Positions 9,008-17,837 of a stretch of DNA of 64,000 nucleotides are shown here, piece after piece. The position numbers and the translations under genes were made by a program. Every line of letters begins with the position of its first letter. Within the stretch, counting starts at the first letter, position 1. The DNA lies in contig NZ_CP049910.1 in assembly GCF_011305995.1 (NCBI RefSeq), positions 4,402,001 to 4,466,000 of the forward strand. The letters are read 5' to 3'. The stretch comes from Diaphorobacter sp. HDW4A (GTDB lineage Bacteria; Pseudomonadota; Gammaproteobacteria; Burkholderiales; Burkholderiaceae_C). The notes beneath the pieces are model-generated. The model was given only the letters and a program-made list of their open reading frames with translations, was not told the DNA's origin and did not search any database.

Positions 9008-9799
9008 GTGCAGATGGACGACGAACGCGCCGGCATTCAATCCGTGGAAGTGGGCTTTGCGCTGCTCGAGGCATTGACGCGCTCGCACGGCCCCCTGATG
9101 CTCAAGGACATCGCGGCCGACGCCGGCATGAGCGCCGCCAAGGCGCACCGCTATCTGGTGAGCTACCAGCGGCTCGGCCTTGTCGTGCAGGATGCGCGCA
9201 ACAGCCGCTACGACCTTGGCCCTGCGGCGCTCAAGCTGGGTCTGGCCTCGCTGTCACGGCTTGATGCCATGCGGCTTGCGCGCGAGCGCGTGCCTCAGCT
9301 CATGGAGCAGGTCAGCCACACGATTGCGCTGGCCGTCTGGGGCAATCGCGGCGCGACGCTGGTGCATTGGGAAGAATCACCGCAGCAGGGCATCACCGCC
9401 CATCTGCGTCTGGGCGACGTGATGCCGCTGCTGTCGTCGGCCACAGGGCGCTGCTTCGGCGCCTACATTCCGCGCGAGAAGACCGCAGCGCTCATCGCGG
9501 ACGAACTGCAGCTCGCCCAACGCCAACAACGCGCCGACCTGCCCCATACGCAAAAGGCGGTCGATGCGATGTTCGACGAGGTGCGCGTGCACCGCTGCGC
9601 GCGCGTGGTCAACACGCTGCTGCCGGGCATCGCCGCGTTCTGCGCGCCAGTGTTTGATTCGGACGGTCGCCTCGTCATGGGCATCATGACGCTGGGCTCG
9701 GTCGCTACCTTCGATGCCGAATGGAACGGTGCCATCGACACACCGCTGCGCGCCATGGCCGTGCAGCTGTCGAGCGATCTCGGCTGGGCAGGGTCCTGA
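9008..9799 (+). CDS. IclR-family transcriptional regulator
   Basis: A 263-residue regulator with an N-terminal winged helix-turn-helix (residues 10-70, including LKDIAADAGMSAAKAHRYLVSYQRLGL in consecutive pieces) and a C-terminal IclR effector domain (ALAVWGNRGATLVHWEE, MPLLSSATGRCFGAYI, VVNTLLPGIAAFCAPVFDS, VMGIMTLGS). The reading frame opens with GTG at 9008; an ATG two codons later at 9014 is an equal candidate. It is transcribed divergently from the FAH-family hydrolase and most likely controls it in response to an aromatic pathway intermediate, which is inference from arrangement. Confidence 0.9.
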   Translation: MQMDDERAGIQSVEVGFALLEALTRSHGPLMLKDIAADAGMSAAKAHRYLVSYQRLGLVVQDARNSRYDLGPAALKLGLASLSRLDAMRLARERVPQLMEQVSHTIALAVWGNRGATLVHWEESPQQGITAHLRLGDVMPLLSSATGRCFGAYIPREKTAALIADELQLAQRQQRADLPHTQKAVDAMFDEVRVHRCARVVNTLLPGIAAFCAPVFDSDGRLVMGIMTLGSVATFDAEWNGAIDTPLRAMAVQLSSDLGWAGS

Positions 9800-9962
9800 G
9801 AGCGTGTTGACGATCTCAGCGCGAGGATTTGCAACGCAACAGGCCGCCCAAGGCCGCGCCTGCAAAACCGCGTGGAGATCGCCAGCACACTCTGAGCACC
9901 CGCGCGCTTGACTCCAGCCCCCGGCAGCGGTTTAGCAACTGCGCGAGAATCGATGCCGAGTC

Positions 9963-11123
9963 ATGCCCCGTCAAGCCCTTCTCCTGATCACCGCTCTGGT
10001 TCTTGCCCTGCACTGGTTTGTGCTGGGCGGCATGCCTTTGGGCGGTACCGACGAGGGCAGCTCCGAGCGGCTGGCGTTCCACACGCGCATGGTGACGCCG
10101 CCGCAGCCCGAATCCGAGCCACAGGTCACCCCCACGCCGAAGCCCTCTTCTGCGCCAGCGCCCAAACCCAACCCCAAACCGCGCCCAAAGCCAATCGTCC
10201 CGCCGCCTGCCACGGTCGCGCCACAAGAGCCAGCGCCCGAGCCCAAGCCCGTCGAGACTGCGCCTGCGCCGGAAGAGTCCGTTCCCACAGACGCATCCGA
10301 ACAGGTTGCGCAGGCCCCGGCAGCTCCCGCCATCGCCGCCTCAACTCCTGCCGAGCCCGCCTCTGCAGCCAGCGCCCCGGCATCACCCCCTGCCGCCACA
10401 GCTTCGGCCCCTTCGAATCCAGATGACGAACTGAGCGCGGGCGTCGACATCCGCCCGCCCGGAGCCGCTGGCGCCAAGCCCAGCACCGAGCCACCGCCGA
10501 TCCACCTGCCCGCGAGCACGACACTGAAATACGCGGTGCATGGCGAGGTCAAGAAAATGGCCTACAACGTCAACGGCCAACTATCGTGGCGCAACGATGG
10601 TACGAGCTACGAGGCGCGGCAGGAAGTCAGCGCGTTTCTTCTGGGCACCCGCAGCCAGACCAGTACCGGAAAAATCACCGCCAACGGCCTCGCACCAGCC
10701 CGCTTCGGCGACATCGGCAGGCGCGAAGTGGCGGCGCATTTCGACTTCGACAACAAGATTGTCACCTTCAGCGCCAACACCAACCGCAACGCCATCAGCG
10801 CTGGCGCGCAGGACCGCGTCAGCGTGCTCATCCAACTCGGCGCGATGTTGGCCGCCGCGCCGGACCGCTACCCACCCGGCACGCAGATCTCGTTCACCAC
10901 GGTAGGGCCGCGCAATGCCGACCGCTGGACCTTCACGGTCGGCGAGACCGAAACCATCGATCTGCCCGCAGGCCCCATGCGCGCAGTGCGCCTGCAGAAA
11001 CTGCCGCGCCACGACCGTGATCTGCGCGCCGATCTGTGGCTGGGCACGGACAAGCAATATCTGCCGGTACGCCTGCGCCTCACGCAATCGAATGGAGATT
11101 TTGCGGAACTGGCGCTTAAATGA
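9963..11123 (+). CDS. DUF3108 domain protein with proline-rich linker
   Basis: A 386-residue protein with a short N-terminal hydrophobic segment (LLLITALVLALHWFVLGG), then about 130 residues of Pro/Ala/Glu/Lys-rich low-complexity sequence resembling a TonB-type periplasm-spanning linker, and a C-terminal DUF3108 domain from about residue 180 (LKYAVHGEVKKMAYNVNGQL, WTFTVGETETIDLPAGPM, DLWLGTDKQYLPVRLRL). The domain is a beta-rich periplasmic module of unknown function, common beside purN or folate genes in betaproteobacteria. It stands alone here. The linker suggests anchoring in the inner membrane with the domain placed deep in the periplasm. Confidence 0.82.
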   Translation: MPRQALLLITALVLALHWFVLGGMPLGGTDEGSSERLAFHTRMVTPPQPESEPQVTPTPKPSSAPAPKPNPKPRPKPIVPPPATVAPQEPAPEPKPVETAPAPEESVPTDASEQVAQAPAAPAIAASTPAEPASAASAPASPPAATASAPSNPDDELSAGVDIRPPGAAGAKPSTEPPPIHLPASTTLKYAVHGEVKKMAYNVNGQLSWRNDGTSYEARQEVSAFLLGTRSQTSTGKITANGLAPARFGDIGRREVAAHFDFDNKIVTFSANTNRNAISAGAQDRVSVLIQLGAMLAAAPDRYPPGTQISFTTVGPRNADRWTFTVGETETIDLPAGPMRAVRLQKLPRHDRDLRADLWLGTDKQYLPVRLRLTQSNGDFAELALK

Positions 11124-12020
11124 GGCGCGCTGCGACCGATATTTGCCGCATCCGCACATATATTGAGCCGATTGAGAAATATCGTTTGCTTTCAATATGA
11201 TTCAAGCGTTTTCTCATCAATTCAATGAAGTGGGCCGTGCAAATATTGGCTCTATCTACTCGCTTTTCACAGTAGTTCACCAAATGCCGATTAACAAATA
11301 GACAGCAGAGGAATACGATGACTCTCATCAGAAGCGTCAATGCGAAGTCGTAACCCGCCCGCTGGGAACCCACACTGATTGGTACTTTGGGGGGTTGACT
11401 CAAGGCAGTTTGCCCAGAGGTCGGGTTGCGAAGGTGATTGACGGCGATAGATTTAAGAAGTATTTTTGACTTGCGCTTGGTCGATTGGTTTTAGCGGTAG
11501 AGGCTGATATCCAGTAAATGGAACCAATCTTCCAAGTCTGCAATTCACTGAAGCAAGGTATCAGTGAAATTGCGGGCTTCGATCCAGAGGGAGTCGAAGT
11601 GCATTGGATTCGGTGCTACCCAGCAAGACAAGTCGAGAAATCCACAAGGCTTGCAAAGGGAACAGACCGGATGGCCGACCGTTTTTTCATGCGAGCTCCT
11701 GTTGATTTCCGCGTTGCATCTGCCCTCACCAGGCCGATCAACGCGGTTTCTTTTGGGGGCGCATCCATCTGCTCGCATGGCCCGGCTTTTGCGCCTGTCC
11801 CAAGCGCTGCGGTGCTCAGTTCAATCCTCTACTATCCCAGAAAATCAGCACATTTAAATATAAAAATTGTTTTTTTCACGAGATTCGCACAAGTCTCCGA
11901 GCACAGATCAAATCCATGAAATACTGTTCCGCAGATGGTCGTGCAAAAGCCTTGCCGGCACCTATTGAAATGGCAGGCTTCGCATCCATCTATCCCTGCA
12001 GTGAAAGGAGGAACTTGACC
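11124..12020. other. Long gene-poor AT-rich stretch
   Basis: About 900 bp without a convincing gene, and visibly lower in GC than its flanks at 11140-11340 and 11840-11920. It contains a possible protein fragment at 11302-11469, described separately. Two overlapping open frames around 11518-11919 lack ribosome-binding sites and known motifs. The base composition and fragment suggest a decayed insertion; no intact mobile gene is visible. Confidence 0.5.
11302..11469 (+). pseudogene. Possible C-terminal protein remnant without start codon
   Basis: One frame stays open from just after an in-frame TAG (11299-11301) to TGA at 11467-11469 and reads as plausible protein, including VTRPLGTHTDWYFGGLTQG and GRVAKVIDGDRFKKYF. 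It has no early ATG and no ribosome-binding site. I do not recognise the family. It may be the tail of a degraded gene, or chance. Confidence 0.25.
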
Positions 12021-12320
12021 ATGCACATGCTCTACGACTCAGATTCTTTTGTTGTCGTCCACATGCAGCCTGATGCCGATCTGAGCGGCACTGAAAAGTC
12101 TGCTGCTGAAGTGAAGCCTACGGTTCCTCAACTGCCGCGCCACGGTTTCGAGATCGTGGACAAGCGTTCCGGCAAGGAGGTCTATCTGGATGGCTCTTGG
12201 GCAGAGATGTTCCAGCTTCAGATTCTGGAATGGCAGCGCAACACCCCCACTCAGGAAGAAGTGGAAGACACGCTCGACGGATACGTAGGTCTGGCCCAGA
12301 ACCCGGTTCTCGTGCACTGA
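12021..12320 (+). CDS. DUF3567 family protein
   Basis: A 99-residue protein of the Burkholderiales-restricted DUF3567 family. It opens MHMLYDSDSFVVVHMQ, the typical start, and carries HGFEIVDKRSGKEVYLDGSW followed by a helical C-terminal part. The start is fixed by a strong ribosome-binding site, AAAGGAGGAA, ending about 7 nt before the ATG at 12021; an upstream in-frame start at 11916 lacks this. Function is unknown. A strong terminator follows 40 nt after the stop, so it is probably monocistronic. Confidence 0.85.
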   Translation: MHMLYDSDSFVVVHMQPDADLSGTEKSAAEVKPTVPQLPRHGFEIVDKRSGKEVYLDGSWAEMFQLQILEWQRNTPTQEEVEDTLDGYVGLAQNPVLVH

Positions 12321-12361
12321 AGCACGCCAACCCCTCATCAACCTCACCCAACTCAACCGAC

Positions 12362-12391
12362 ACGCCGCTTGCGGGACACTGCAAGCGGCGT
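12362..12391 (+). terminator. Rho-independent terminator of the DUF3567 gene
   Basis: A perfect 11-bp stem, ACGCCGCTTGC (12362-12372) with GCAAGCGGCGT (12381-12391), encloses an 8-nt loop and is followed by TTTCTTTT on the plus strand. It lies 41 nt after the DUF3567 stop. Confidence 0.93.
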
Positions 12392-12397
12392 TTCTTT

Positions 12398-13486
12398 TCA
12401 TGCCTTCTGCAAGGCCGCCTTGCTGCCGCCATACAGGCGGTGATAGAACGGTGCGACCAGCAGCAGCACCGCCACCAGACGGCAAACCTGAAACGCCGTC
12501 ACTACCGGCACACCGAGCTGCAGCACCTTGGCCGTGATCGCCATTTCCGCAATGCCGCCAGGCGAGGTGCTCAACACCAGCGTCACCCAATGCTGTCCGG
12601 TGAGCCACGAGAGGCCGACGGCAAACAGCGCACACACGCCCATCAGCGCGAAGGTGCCGAGCGCGACCATGCCCATCCAGCGCGGCGCGGTGTGCAGGAA
12701 CTCGCGGCTGAAGCGCACGCCCAAACTCACCCCGATCACGAGTTGCGCCGCATTGACCATCCACTGCGGAATCGCCGACAGCGTGACGCCGCTCACGGTG
12801 ATCAGCAACGTGACCAGCAACGCGCCCAGAAACCAGGGATTCGCGCGCCCCAGCCTGCGCATGACCAGCGCGCCCACACCGGCCGCAGCCATCAGGATCA
12901 CCAACCCCTTCGCGTCGACCACGCGTGTGGCTGGCGGCAGATTGTCGAGCCCGTGCAGGCCGCTCCACTGCAGCGCGAACGGAATCGTCACCGTCACGAT
13001 CAGCACGCGCAGACTGTGTGCGGCGGCCACCAGATCGGCCCGCGCACCCCCACGCTCGGACAGCAGCGTCATCTCCGACGCGCCGCCAATCGCACCCGCG
13101 AAATAGCAGGTCGCGCGCATCGCCCGCTCGGACACCTGTGGCAGGCATGGCGCGGTCGTGCGATACAGCCAGGCACCGAATCCCCAGCCCAGCAGCAGGG
13201 CCCAGACGATGGCCAGCCCGATCGCCCACCAGAGTCCGCTGACCAACCGCGCAACCTCGGGCGTGAAGTACAGCCCGAGCGCGGTTGCAATCGTCCACTG
13301 CCCCGCGTTGCGAAACGCGATGGAGCTTTTTGTAGGCGCGCCCGCCATCGAAAGCGCGGCGGTGACAAGCAGCGGGCCGATCATCCACGGCAGCGGCGTG
13401 TGCAGGGCCACGCAGGCTTCGGCGGCCAGCCACGCGGCGAGCAAGGTGAGCGCAATGCGCAGGAGCGACGAGGGATGCAGGGACAT
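12398..13486 (-). CDS. AbrB-family (PF05145) integral membrane protein
   Basis: A 362-residue polytopic protein of the family confusingly named AbrB or ammonia monooxygenase-like, unrelated to the AbrB transcription factor. About ten hydrophobic segments form two internally similar halves, each with a PWMIGPLL-type (residues 33-40) or NPWFLGALL-type motif. The conserved GAIGGASEMTLLSERGGARADLVAAAHSLR-like region and its counterpart STSPGGIAEMAITAKVL are both present in short form. Function is unestablished; some members are suggested small-molecule exporters. It lies at the tail of the nar block but with a 180-bp gap, so co-transcription is uncertain. Confidence 0.85.
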   Translation of the reverse strand: MSLHPSSLLRIALTLLAAWLAAEACVALHTPLPWMIGPLLVTAALSMAGAPTKSSIAFRNAGQWTIATALGLYFTPEVARLVSGLWWAIGLAIVWALLLGWGFGAWLYRTTAPCLPQVSERAMRATCYFAGAIGGASEMTLLSERGGARADLVAAAHSLRVLIVTVTIPFALQWSGLHGLDNLPPATRVVDAKGLVILMAAAGVGALVMRRLGRANPWFLGALLVTLLITVSGVTLSAIPQWMVNAAQLVIGVSLGVRFSREFLHTAPRWMGMVALGTFALMGVCALFAVGLSWLTGQHWVTLVLSTSPGGIAEMAITAKVLQLGVPVVTAFQVCRLVAVLLLVAPFYHRLYGGSKAALQKA

Positions 13487-13666
13487 GAGCGATCAGGAGT
13501 GGGAGACTTCGGGGCACTCTCCCACGGATTCGACGAGACAGTTTGCCGCTTCCGCAAATTGTCCTTCAATCCATCCGCGCATCAACACGACTCAGAGGCT
13601 GCGCCGCGCTCGACTCGCGAAGCCTGCATTCGCAAAATACGCAGCCCGGCTGCGGTCCTCTGTGGA

Positions 13667-14218
13667 TCAGCCCTGCCTGCGCGCCGCCATCTCGCGGCCC
13701 ATGGTCTGCTGCTCGTCCTCGCTCACCACCAGACGCGCCTGCGGATAGGCCACCTCGTCCTCCATCTTGAGATGGCGCGCGTAGCACTGCGCGAACACGT
13801 CAAAGGCGGATTCTTGAGACTCCGTGAATCGATCCTGAGCGCCGCTCACGATGGCAGCGAGCGCGTTGCGCACGGCATCGCTCCAGAGACGATGCATGTC
13901 CTCATGGTCCTGCTGCAGTTGCAGCACCAGCGACTGCAGATGCGCGTCATCTGCACAGCGCTGCTTGAGCGCGGGAAAGACATGCAGTTCCTCGTCCTGA
14001 TGGTGCAGCGGCGCGGCGATGTCGAAATAGCGCTGCACATCGCGCGCCGCCTGCCGCACCGAATCGTCGCAGCCATTGGCGCGCAGATAGACCCGCAGAT
14101 CGACCAGCAATTGCAGCGAGCGCTGCACGCGGTCATGACAGGCATCGAGCATCTCGAACGGCTGCTCGAAACCAACGCCCGGACTGCGCAGGCCGGGCAG
14201 CGAGATTCTGGTGTTCAT
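13667..14218 (-). CDS. Hemerythrin-domain protein
   Basis: A 183-residue four-helix hemerythrin-like protein. Candidate di-iron ligands occur in order: His in LDACHDRVQ, His and Glu in LHHQDEELHVFP, His in QQDHEDMHRLW, and His and acidic residue in YARHLKMEDEVAYP. Such proteins bind O2 or NO or repair iron centres under nitrosative stress. It starts 22 nt after the nitroreductase stop on the same strand and lies in the block below narGHJI and nnrS, which supports a nitrosative-stress role. That role is inferred. Confidence 0.87.
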   Translation of the reverse strand: MNTRISLPGLRSPGVGFEQPFEMLDACHDRVQRSLQLLVDLRVYLRANGCDDSVRQAARDVQRYFDIAAPLHHQDEELHVFPALKQRCADDAHLQSLVLQLQQDHEDMHRLWSDAVRNALAAIVSGAQDRFTESQESAFDVFAQCYARHLKMEDEVAYPQARLVVSEDEQQTMGREMAARRQG

Positions 14219-14239
14219 GCGGCATTCTCCTTCGCGCCA

Positions 14240-14869
14240 TCAGGCGGCGCAGCCCACGGGGATATCCACGGTGTTCAGCACGCTCAGATACTCGCTTGTG
14301 CAGGGCCGCTCGCCGCGCAACTTCTGTCCGCGCTCGGCCAATGTGCCCAAGCTTAAAAAGCAGATCGCGTGCTCGCTCTCCGAGATCCGGAAAAAGCGCC
14401 TCAGGCTCGCACTCTGCAATGATCCGCCGCTTGTCAGCCCCGACGCAAACCCCAGCGCCGTGGCCGCCAGCAGCATGTTCTGCAGCGCACAGCCCGCCGC
14501 CGTGCAGCTCTCGGCAAACGCGGCATCGTCGCCGCGCACGGCCACTATGAGCAGCAGTTCGGGCGAGCGATGCGCCTTTTCGCGGGCGCGCAGCAACTGC
14601 TCTTCGGATGCGTCGGGCTCACGCTCGAGCAGCGCATCGACAAAGGTCTGCGCGAGCGCATCGCGGGCCTTGGGTGGCACCTGAATCAATCGCCATGGCT
14701 GCACCCGCCCATGGTCGGGCGCGTGCGCCGCAGCATTCAAGATCGCCTCCAGCTGCTCGGCATCCGGACCCGGCCCCGTCATGTTCCTCGGCCGTACCGT
14801 GCGGCGCGTCTGCATCAGACCGAGCGCCTGCTCTGCCGACATCGCATTCAAAGAATTCTGTACATGCAT
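14240..14869 (-). CDS. Nitroreductase family protein (YdjA-like)
   Basis: A 209-residue FMN-dependent NAD(P)H oxidoreductase. The N-terminal LMQTRRTVRPRNMTGPGP is the FMN-binding RR(S/T)xR signature, followed by HAPDHGRVQPWRLIQV and, later, AAGCALQNMLLAATALGFASG with GTLAE. This matches compact YdjA-type enzymes. The ATG at 14869 is preceded by GAGGTGG and lies 17 nt after the nnrS stop; an earlier in-frame start at 14920 would overlap nnrS by 35 nt. Physiological substrate is unknown. The location with nnrS and a hemerythrin suggests a redox or nitrosative-stress function. Confidence 0.88.
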   Translation of the reverse strand: MHVQNSLNAMSAEQALGLMQTRRTVRPRNMTGPGPDAEQLEAILNAAAHAPDHGRVQPWRLIQVPPKARDALAQTFVDALLEREPDASEEQLLRAREKAHRSPELLLIVAVRGDDAAFAESCTAAGCALQNMLLAATALGFASGLTSGGSLQSASLRRFFRISESEHAICFLSLGTLAERGQKLRGERPCTSEYLSVLNTVDIPVGCAA

Positions 14870-14885
14870 CTTGCCCACCTCGCTT

Positions 14886-16226
14886 TCATCCCGCACGCCC
14901 ATCGGCGCGCGGTTTCCCATACCAAGTACAAAGCCGCGCTCCCCACACTGTGACGACCGCTGCCCAAAGCAGTGCCGCCACCGTCAGCACGTAAGACGCC
15001 AAGCCGCCGCCGAAAGCCGCCACCACGCGCAGCACCACCGTCACCTGGAGCAGACAGAACAAGCCCCACACCAGACGATCCGCATGCAGCATGCGACCGC
15101 TGTGGCCGCAGGAAACGCGCGTCACCATCGCCAGCAGCAGCGAGCCGAGCGCGCCCATGGTGAAGGCATGCAGCGCCGCCAGATCACCACCCCCAATGGG
15201 AATGAACAGCGACACCAAGCGAACTGCCCCCGCCAAAACAAAGGCGATGCCGATCCAAGAAAAGCCGATGTGCAACATGGCCAACAGCCGGTTCTTGAGG
15301 CTCTGCACCAGCCCCCAGCGGTAGGCCAGCCACAGCAGCGCAAGGCCCGCGCAAAGCTCAATGACTCCGCTGACGACTGCCCATGCCAGTTGCACGCTGG
15401 CGGGCAATGGCAGCAGCGCCAACCACACATCCGCCACCCGCAGCGCCATGCAGCCCAGCAGCAGCCACAGCACCCAGAACGGCCGCCATGCGTCGATGAA
15501 TGGCAGCGCGCTCGATGTGAAAAACGGAATCATGCGGTGCGCCACCACGACATACACCACGCCCACGAATCCCCAGATGCCGGTATGCACCAGCGCGCGC
15601 GCCAGATCGGCGCGGCCCAGCGCCAACGCAAGCGCAGCGCCACCGAGGCCCACGCAGCCGACCATGCAGGCGATGGCAATCGCCGTCGCATGAATCCGGT
15701 CGTCGAGCCTGCTGCGCAGCACCAGCCGCCAGTAGATGCTGCACATCCACACAAAGCCCAACCATGCCGCAGCGATGCCGACGAAGGCGAGCGTCACGCT
15801 CCCCATCGAGCCCGCGAGCCAGAGCAACCAGCCCGCCGCCTGCATAAGGAGCGGCGGCATGATCGCCCGCATCGTTGGTGGCTCCACGTTCAGCCACTTG
15901 GGCCCGGCGGTGAATAGAAATCCGGCGAAGAACAGCGGCAAAAATCCAAAGCACATCACCATCGCATGTGTGAGCATCGCAGGAATGGCGTATGGCAACG
16001 TGCCTGCATTCAAGAGGCTTCGATCAATCTGCACCAACGCCCACCAGATGCCCGAGGCGATCAGCACCACCATCGCGAGAAAGAAACTCAGCCGATGCGG
16101 AGCATGCGCGAGCGTGCCTACGCGCCACGACATATCGGGCGCTGGCAGAGCGGAGTGCGGAGTGCCTGATGGCTGGATTTTTTGAACGCCGATGCCCGGA
16201 CGTTTCGGCGGCTGTGGTGTATTCAT
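14886..16226 (-). CDS. nnrS: NnrS family membrane protein
   Basis: A 446-residue integral membrane protein with about twelve hydrophobic segments. Family features include HAPHRLSFFLAMV near residue 42, HAMVMCFGFLPLFFAGFLFTA, a VVAHRMIPFFTSSALP motif and HAFTMGALGSLLLAMVTRV. NnrS is a haem- and copper-containing protein linked to denitrification and NO tolerance, acting in the inner membrane. The ATG at 16226 with GGGAG upstream is preferred over a TTG five codons earlier. It follows the carbonic anhydrase by 25 nt and leads to the nitroreductase and hemerythrin, consistent with one NO-protective tail to the nar operon. Confidence 0.93.
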   Translation of the reverse strand: MNTPQPPKRPGIGVQKIQPSGTPHSALPAPDMSWRVGTLAHAPHRLSFFLAMVVLIASGIWWALVQIDRSLLNAGTLPYAIPAMLTHAMVMCFGFLPLFFAGFLFTAGPKWLNVEPPTMRAIMPPLLMQAAGWLLWLAGSMGSVTLAFVGIAAAWLGFVWMCSIYWRLVLRSRLDDRIHATAIAIACMVGCVGLGGAALALALGRADLARALVHTGIWGFVGVVYVVVAHRMIPFFTSSALPFIDAWRPFWVLWLLLGCMALRVADVWLALLPLPASVQLAWAVVSGVIELCAGLALLWLAYRWGLVQSLKNRLLAMLHIGFSWIGIAFVLAGAVRLVSLFIPIGGGDLAALHAFTMGALGSLLLAMVTRVSCGHSGRMLHADRLVWGLFCLLQVTVVLRVVAAFGGGLASYVLTVAALLWAAVVTVWGARLCTWYGKPRADGRAG

Positions 16227-16251
16227 GCTGATGGCTCCCAATCCGCCGCGA

Positions 16252-16929
16252 TCACTGGCTGCTGCAGTAGGCGTCGTGCGTCAGCAGGCCGGTGTCGGGG
16301 CCTGTGCTGCTGCTCGTCGCAAGCGATGCGGGCGTGAACGATCCGTCGCTCACATCGAACACATAGACCTGGCCCTCTTCGATCACGTAGTGCCAGCCGT
16401 GCAGCGTGATGCGTCCGTCCTCCACCCGCCGCTGCACCATCGGATAGCCCATGAGCCGCTCCAACTGCAGCACCACCGCACGCTGTTCGGTGCGGCGCAG
16501 TGCCTCGGGCGTAGGCTGCACCGGCAGCACCGCGTCACGACCAAGATCGAGCCAGCGGTCCAGGTTCTTGGCCTCAGGCGAAATCTCGCCATACATCGCC
16601 TTGATGCCGCCGCAGTGGCTGTGACCGCAGACCACGATGCGGCTCACGTTCAGATTGAGCACCGCAAACTCGATGGCCGCCGCTGTTCCGTGATGGCCCT
16701 GCGAGCCGTCATAGGGCGGCACGAAGGCGCCGACGTTGCGCACCAGAAAGAGCTCGCCCGGCCCAGCACCCGTCAACAAATACGGAACCAGTCGCGAATC
16801 CGAACAGCCGATGAACAAGGTGTTCGGATGCTGCCCCTCGTCCACCAGCGACCGGAACTGTTCGCGATAGAGGGGAAACGCATCGCTGTGAAAGCAGCGC
16901 AGACGCTGCAACAGATCGTCATCGGGCAC
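16252..16929 (-). CDS. Beta-class carbonic anhydrase, GTG start
   Basis: A 225-residue zinc enzyme interconverting CO2 and bicarbonate. The zinc ligands are Cys42 in GCSDSR, His103 and Cys106 in CGHSHCGG; the Asp44-Arg46 dyad is intact. I start it at GTG (16929) because AAAGGAG lies 8 nt upstream and conserved sequence begins there; longer in-frame starts to 17061 overlap the upstream isomerase and encode Arg-rich non-conserved residues. It sits between the parvulin gene and nnrS. Carbonic anhydrase is often found in nitrate-reduction clusters of Comamonadaceae, possibly for pH or bicarbonate balance, which is inference. Confidence 0.93.
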   Translation of the reverse strand: MPDDDLLQRLRCFHSDAFPLYREQFRSLVDEGQHPNTLFIGCSDSRLVPYLLTGAGPGELFLVRNVGAFVPPYDGSQGHHGTAAAIEFAVLNLNVSRIVVCGHSHCGGIKAMYGEISPEAKNLDRWLDLGRDAVLPVQPTPEALRRTEQRAVVLQLERLMGYPMVQRRVEDGRITLHGWHYVIEEGQVYVFDVSDGSFTPASLATSSSTGPDTGLLTHDAYCSSQ

Positions 16930-16961
16930 GGGAGCTCCTTTCTTGCGTCGTTGATCCGCGG

Positions 16962-17816
16962 CTACTGCACCAGCGGCGAATCGGCCGCGTCGAGTTGCAC
17001 GCCTTCGATGGCCGCATTCCCTGCCAGCACCTGGAGATACTGGCGCACGGCATTGGTCCACGCCTGCTGCTGCAGCGCGCGCACCACGCCCGCATGGGCA
17101 TCTGCGTAGGCGATGGGTTGACCGTTCTTGCGCTCCAGCACCTCGACCACATGCAGGCCGAAACGGCTATGCACCAGTCGCGAGAGCACGCCTACCTCAG
17201 CGGACGAGAACACGTCGGACGCGAACTCGGGCGCGCAATCGTCGCGCGAGAGCCATCCCAGATCGCCACCTTCGCGGCCGCTCGGGCAGTTCGAGAGTTC
17301 GCGCGCCACGTCGGCAAAGCGCGCGGGATCCTGCGTTCCCGCCACGCGCAGGTCGAGCAAGCAGGCCTCGGCGCGCTTGCGCAGCGCGTTCACATCGACG
17401 CCCTGCGTCACCGCAAACAGCACATGGCGCAGCCGCACCTGCTCGTTGAGAAACATCGGATGCCCTGCGTGATAGCGCTCGCAGGCTTCTTCGGTCGGCT
17501 CGGGCAATTGCAGATCGCGCTCGAGCAACTGCTCGATGGCGCTCTCGGCCGCCTGGCTGATGGCGCCCTGCACCATCGGTTGATCGGACAGGCCCAGCAG
17601 GCCCTTGAACTGCGCCTGCTGGCGCAGCAGCTCGGTGCATGCGCGCTGGCGCAGCGTCTCGGTGTCGGGCGACTCGTCAGGCGCATGCAGCGGCACGCCG
17701 TTGACGCGCGCCACGGGAACGACGATGTCGTTTTCCCGCATGCGCCCTGCGCCGCCGCAGCCACCACCACCGCCGCCGGAAGAGGCGCAGGTGCAGACAT
17801 GTTCTCCGTGTGACAT
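16962..17816 (-). CDS. Parvulin-type peptidyl-prolyl cis-trans isomerase (nar-associated)
   Basis: A 284-residue PpiC/NifM-like isomerase. The N-terminus is unusual: HVCTCASSGGGGGGCGGAG, a Cys/Gly-rich stretch, precedes a helical trigger-like region (residues 40-125). The parvulin domain spans about 128-232 with VRLRHVLFAV, ELSNCPSGREGGDLGWL and FGLHVVEVLER. GAGGAG six bases before the ATG at 17816 favours this start over ATG at 17822. It follows narI by 21 nt on the same strand, so it is likely the fifth gene of the operon, presumably assisting folding of the nitrate reductase. No signal peptide is evident, so it is probably cytoplasmic, like NifM. Confidence 0.88.
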   Translation of the reverse strand: MSHGEHVCTCASSGGGGGGCGGAGRMRENDIVVPVARVNGVPLHAPDESPDTETLRQRACTELLRQQAQFKGLLGLSDQPMVQGAISQAAESAIEQLLERDLQLPEPTEEACERYHAGHPMFLNEQVRLRHVLFAVTQGVDVNALRKRAEACLLDLRVAGTQDPARFADVARELSNCPSGREGGDLGWLSRDDCAPEFASDVFSSAEVGVLSRLVHSRFGLHVVEVLERKNGQPIAYADAHAGVVRALQQQAWTNAVRQYLQVLAGNAAIEGVQLDAADSPLVQ

Positions 17817-17837
17817 GGTCATCTCCTCGTGGTTGCG

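Noticed and set aside
11116..11403. Minus-strand 95-codon frame with a hydrophobic patch
   Set aside because: TTG start, no ribosome-binding site, overlaps the DUF3108 stop, no family features.
12197..14356. 719-codon plus-strand frame over the AbrB-like and hemerythrin genes
   Set aside because: Gln/Arg/His-rich, low-complexity translation typical of an antisense shadow; crosses a terminator.
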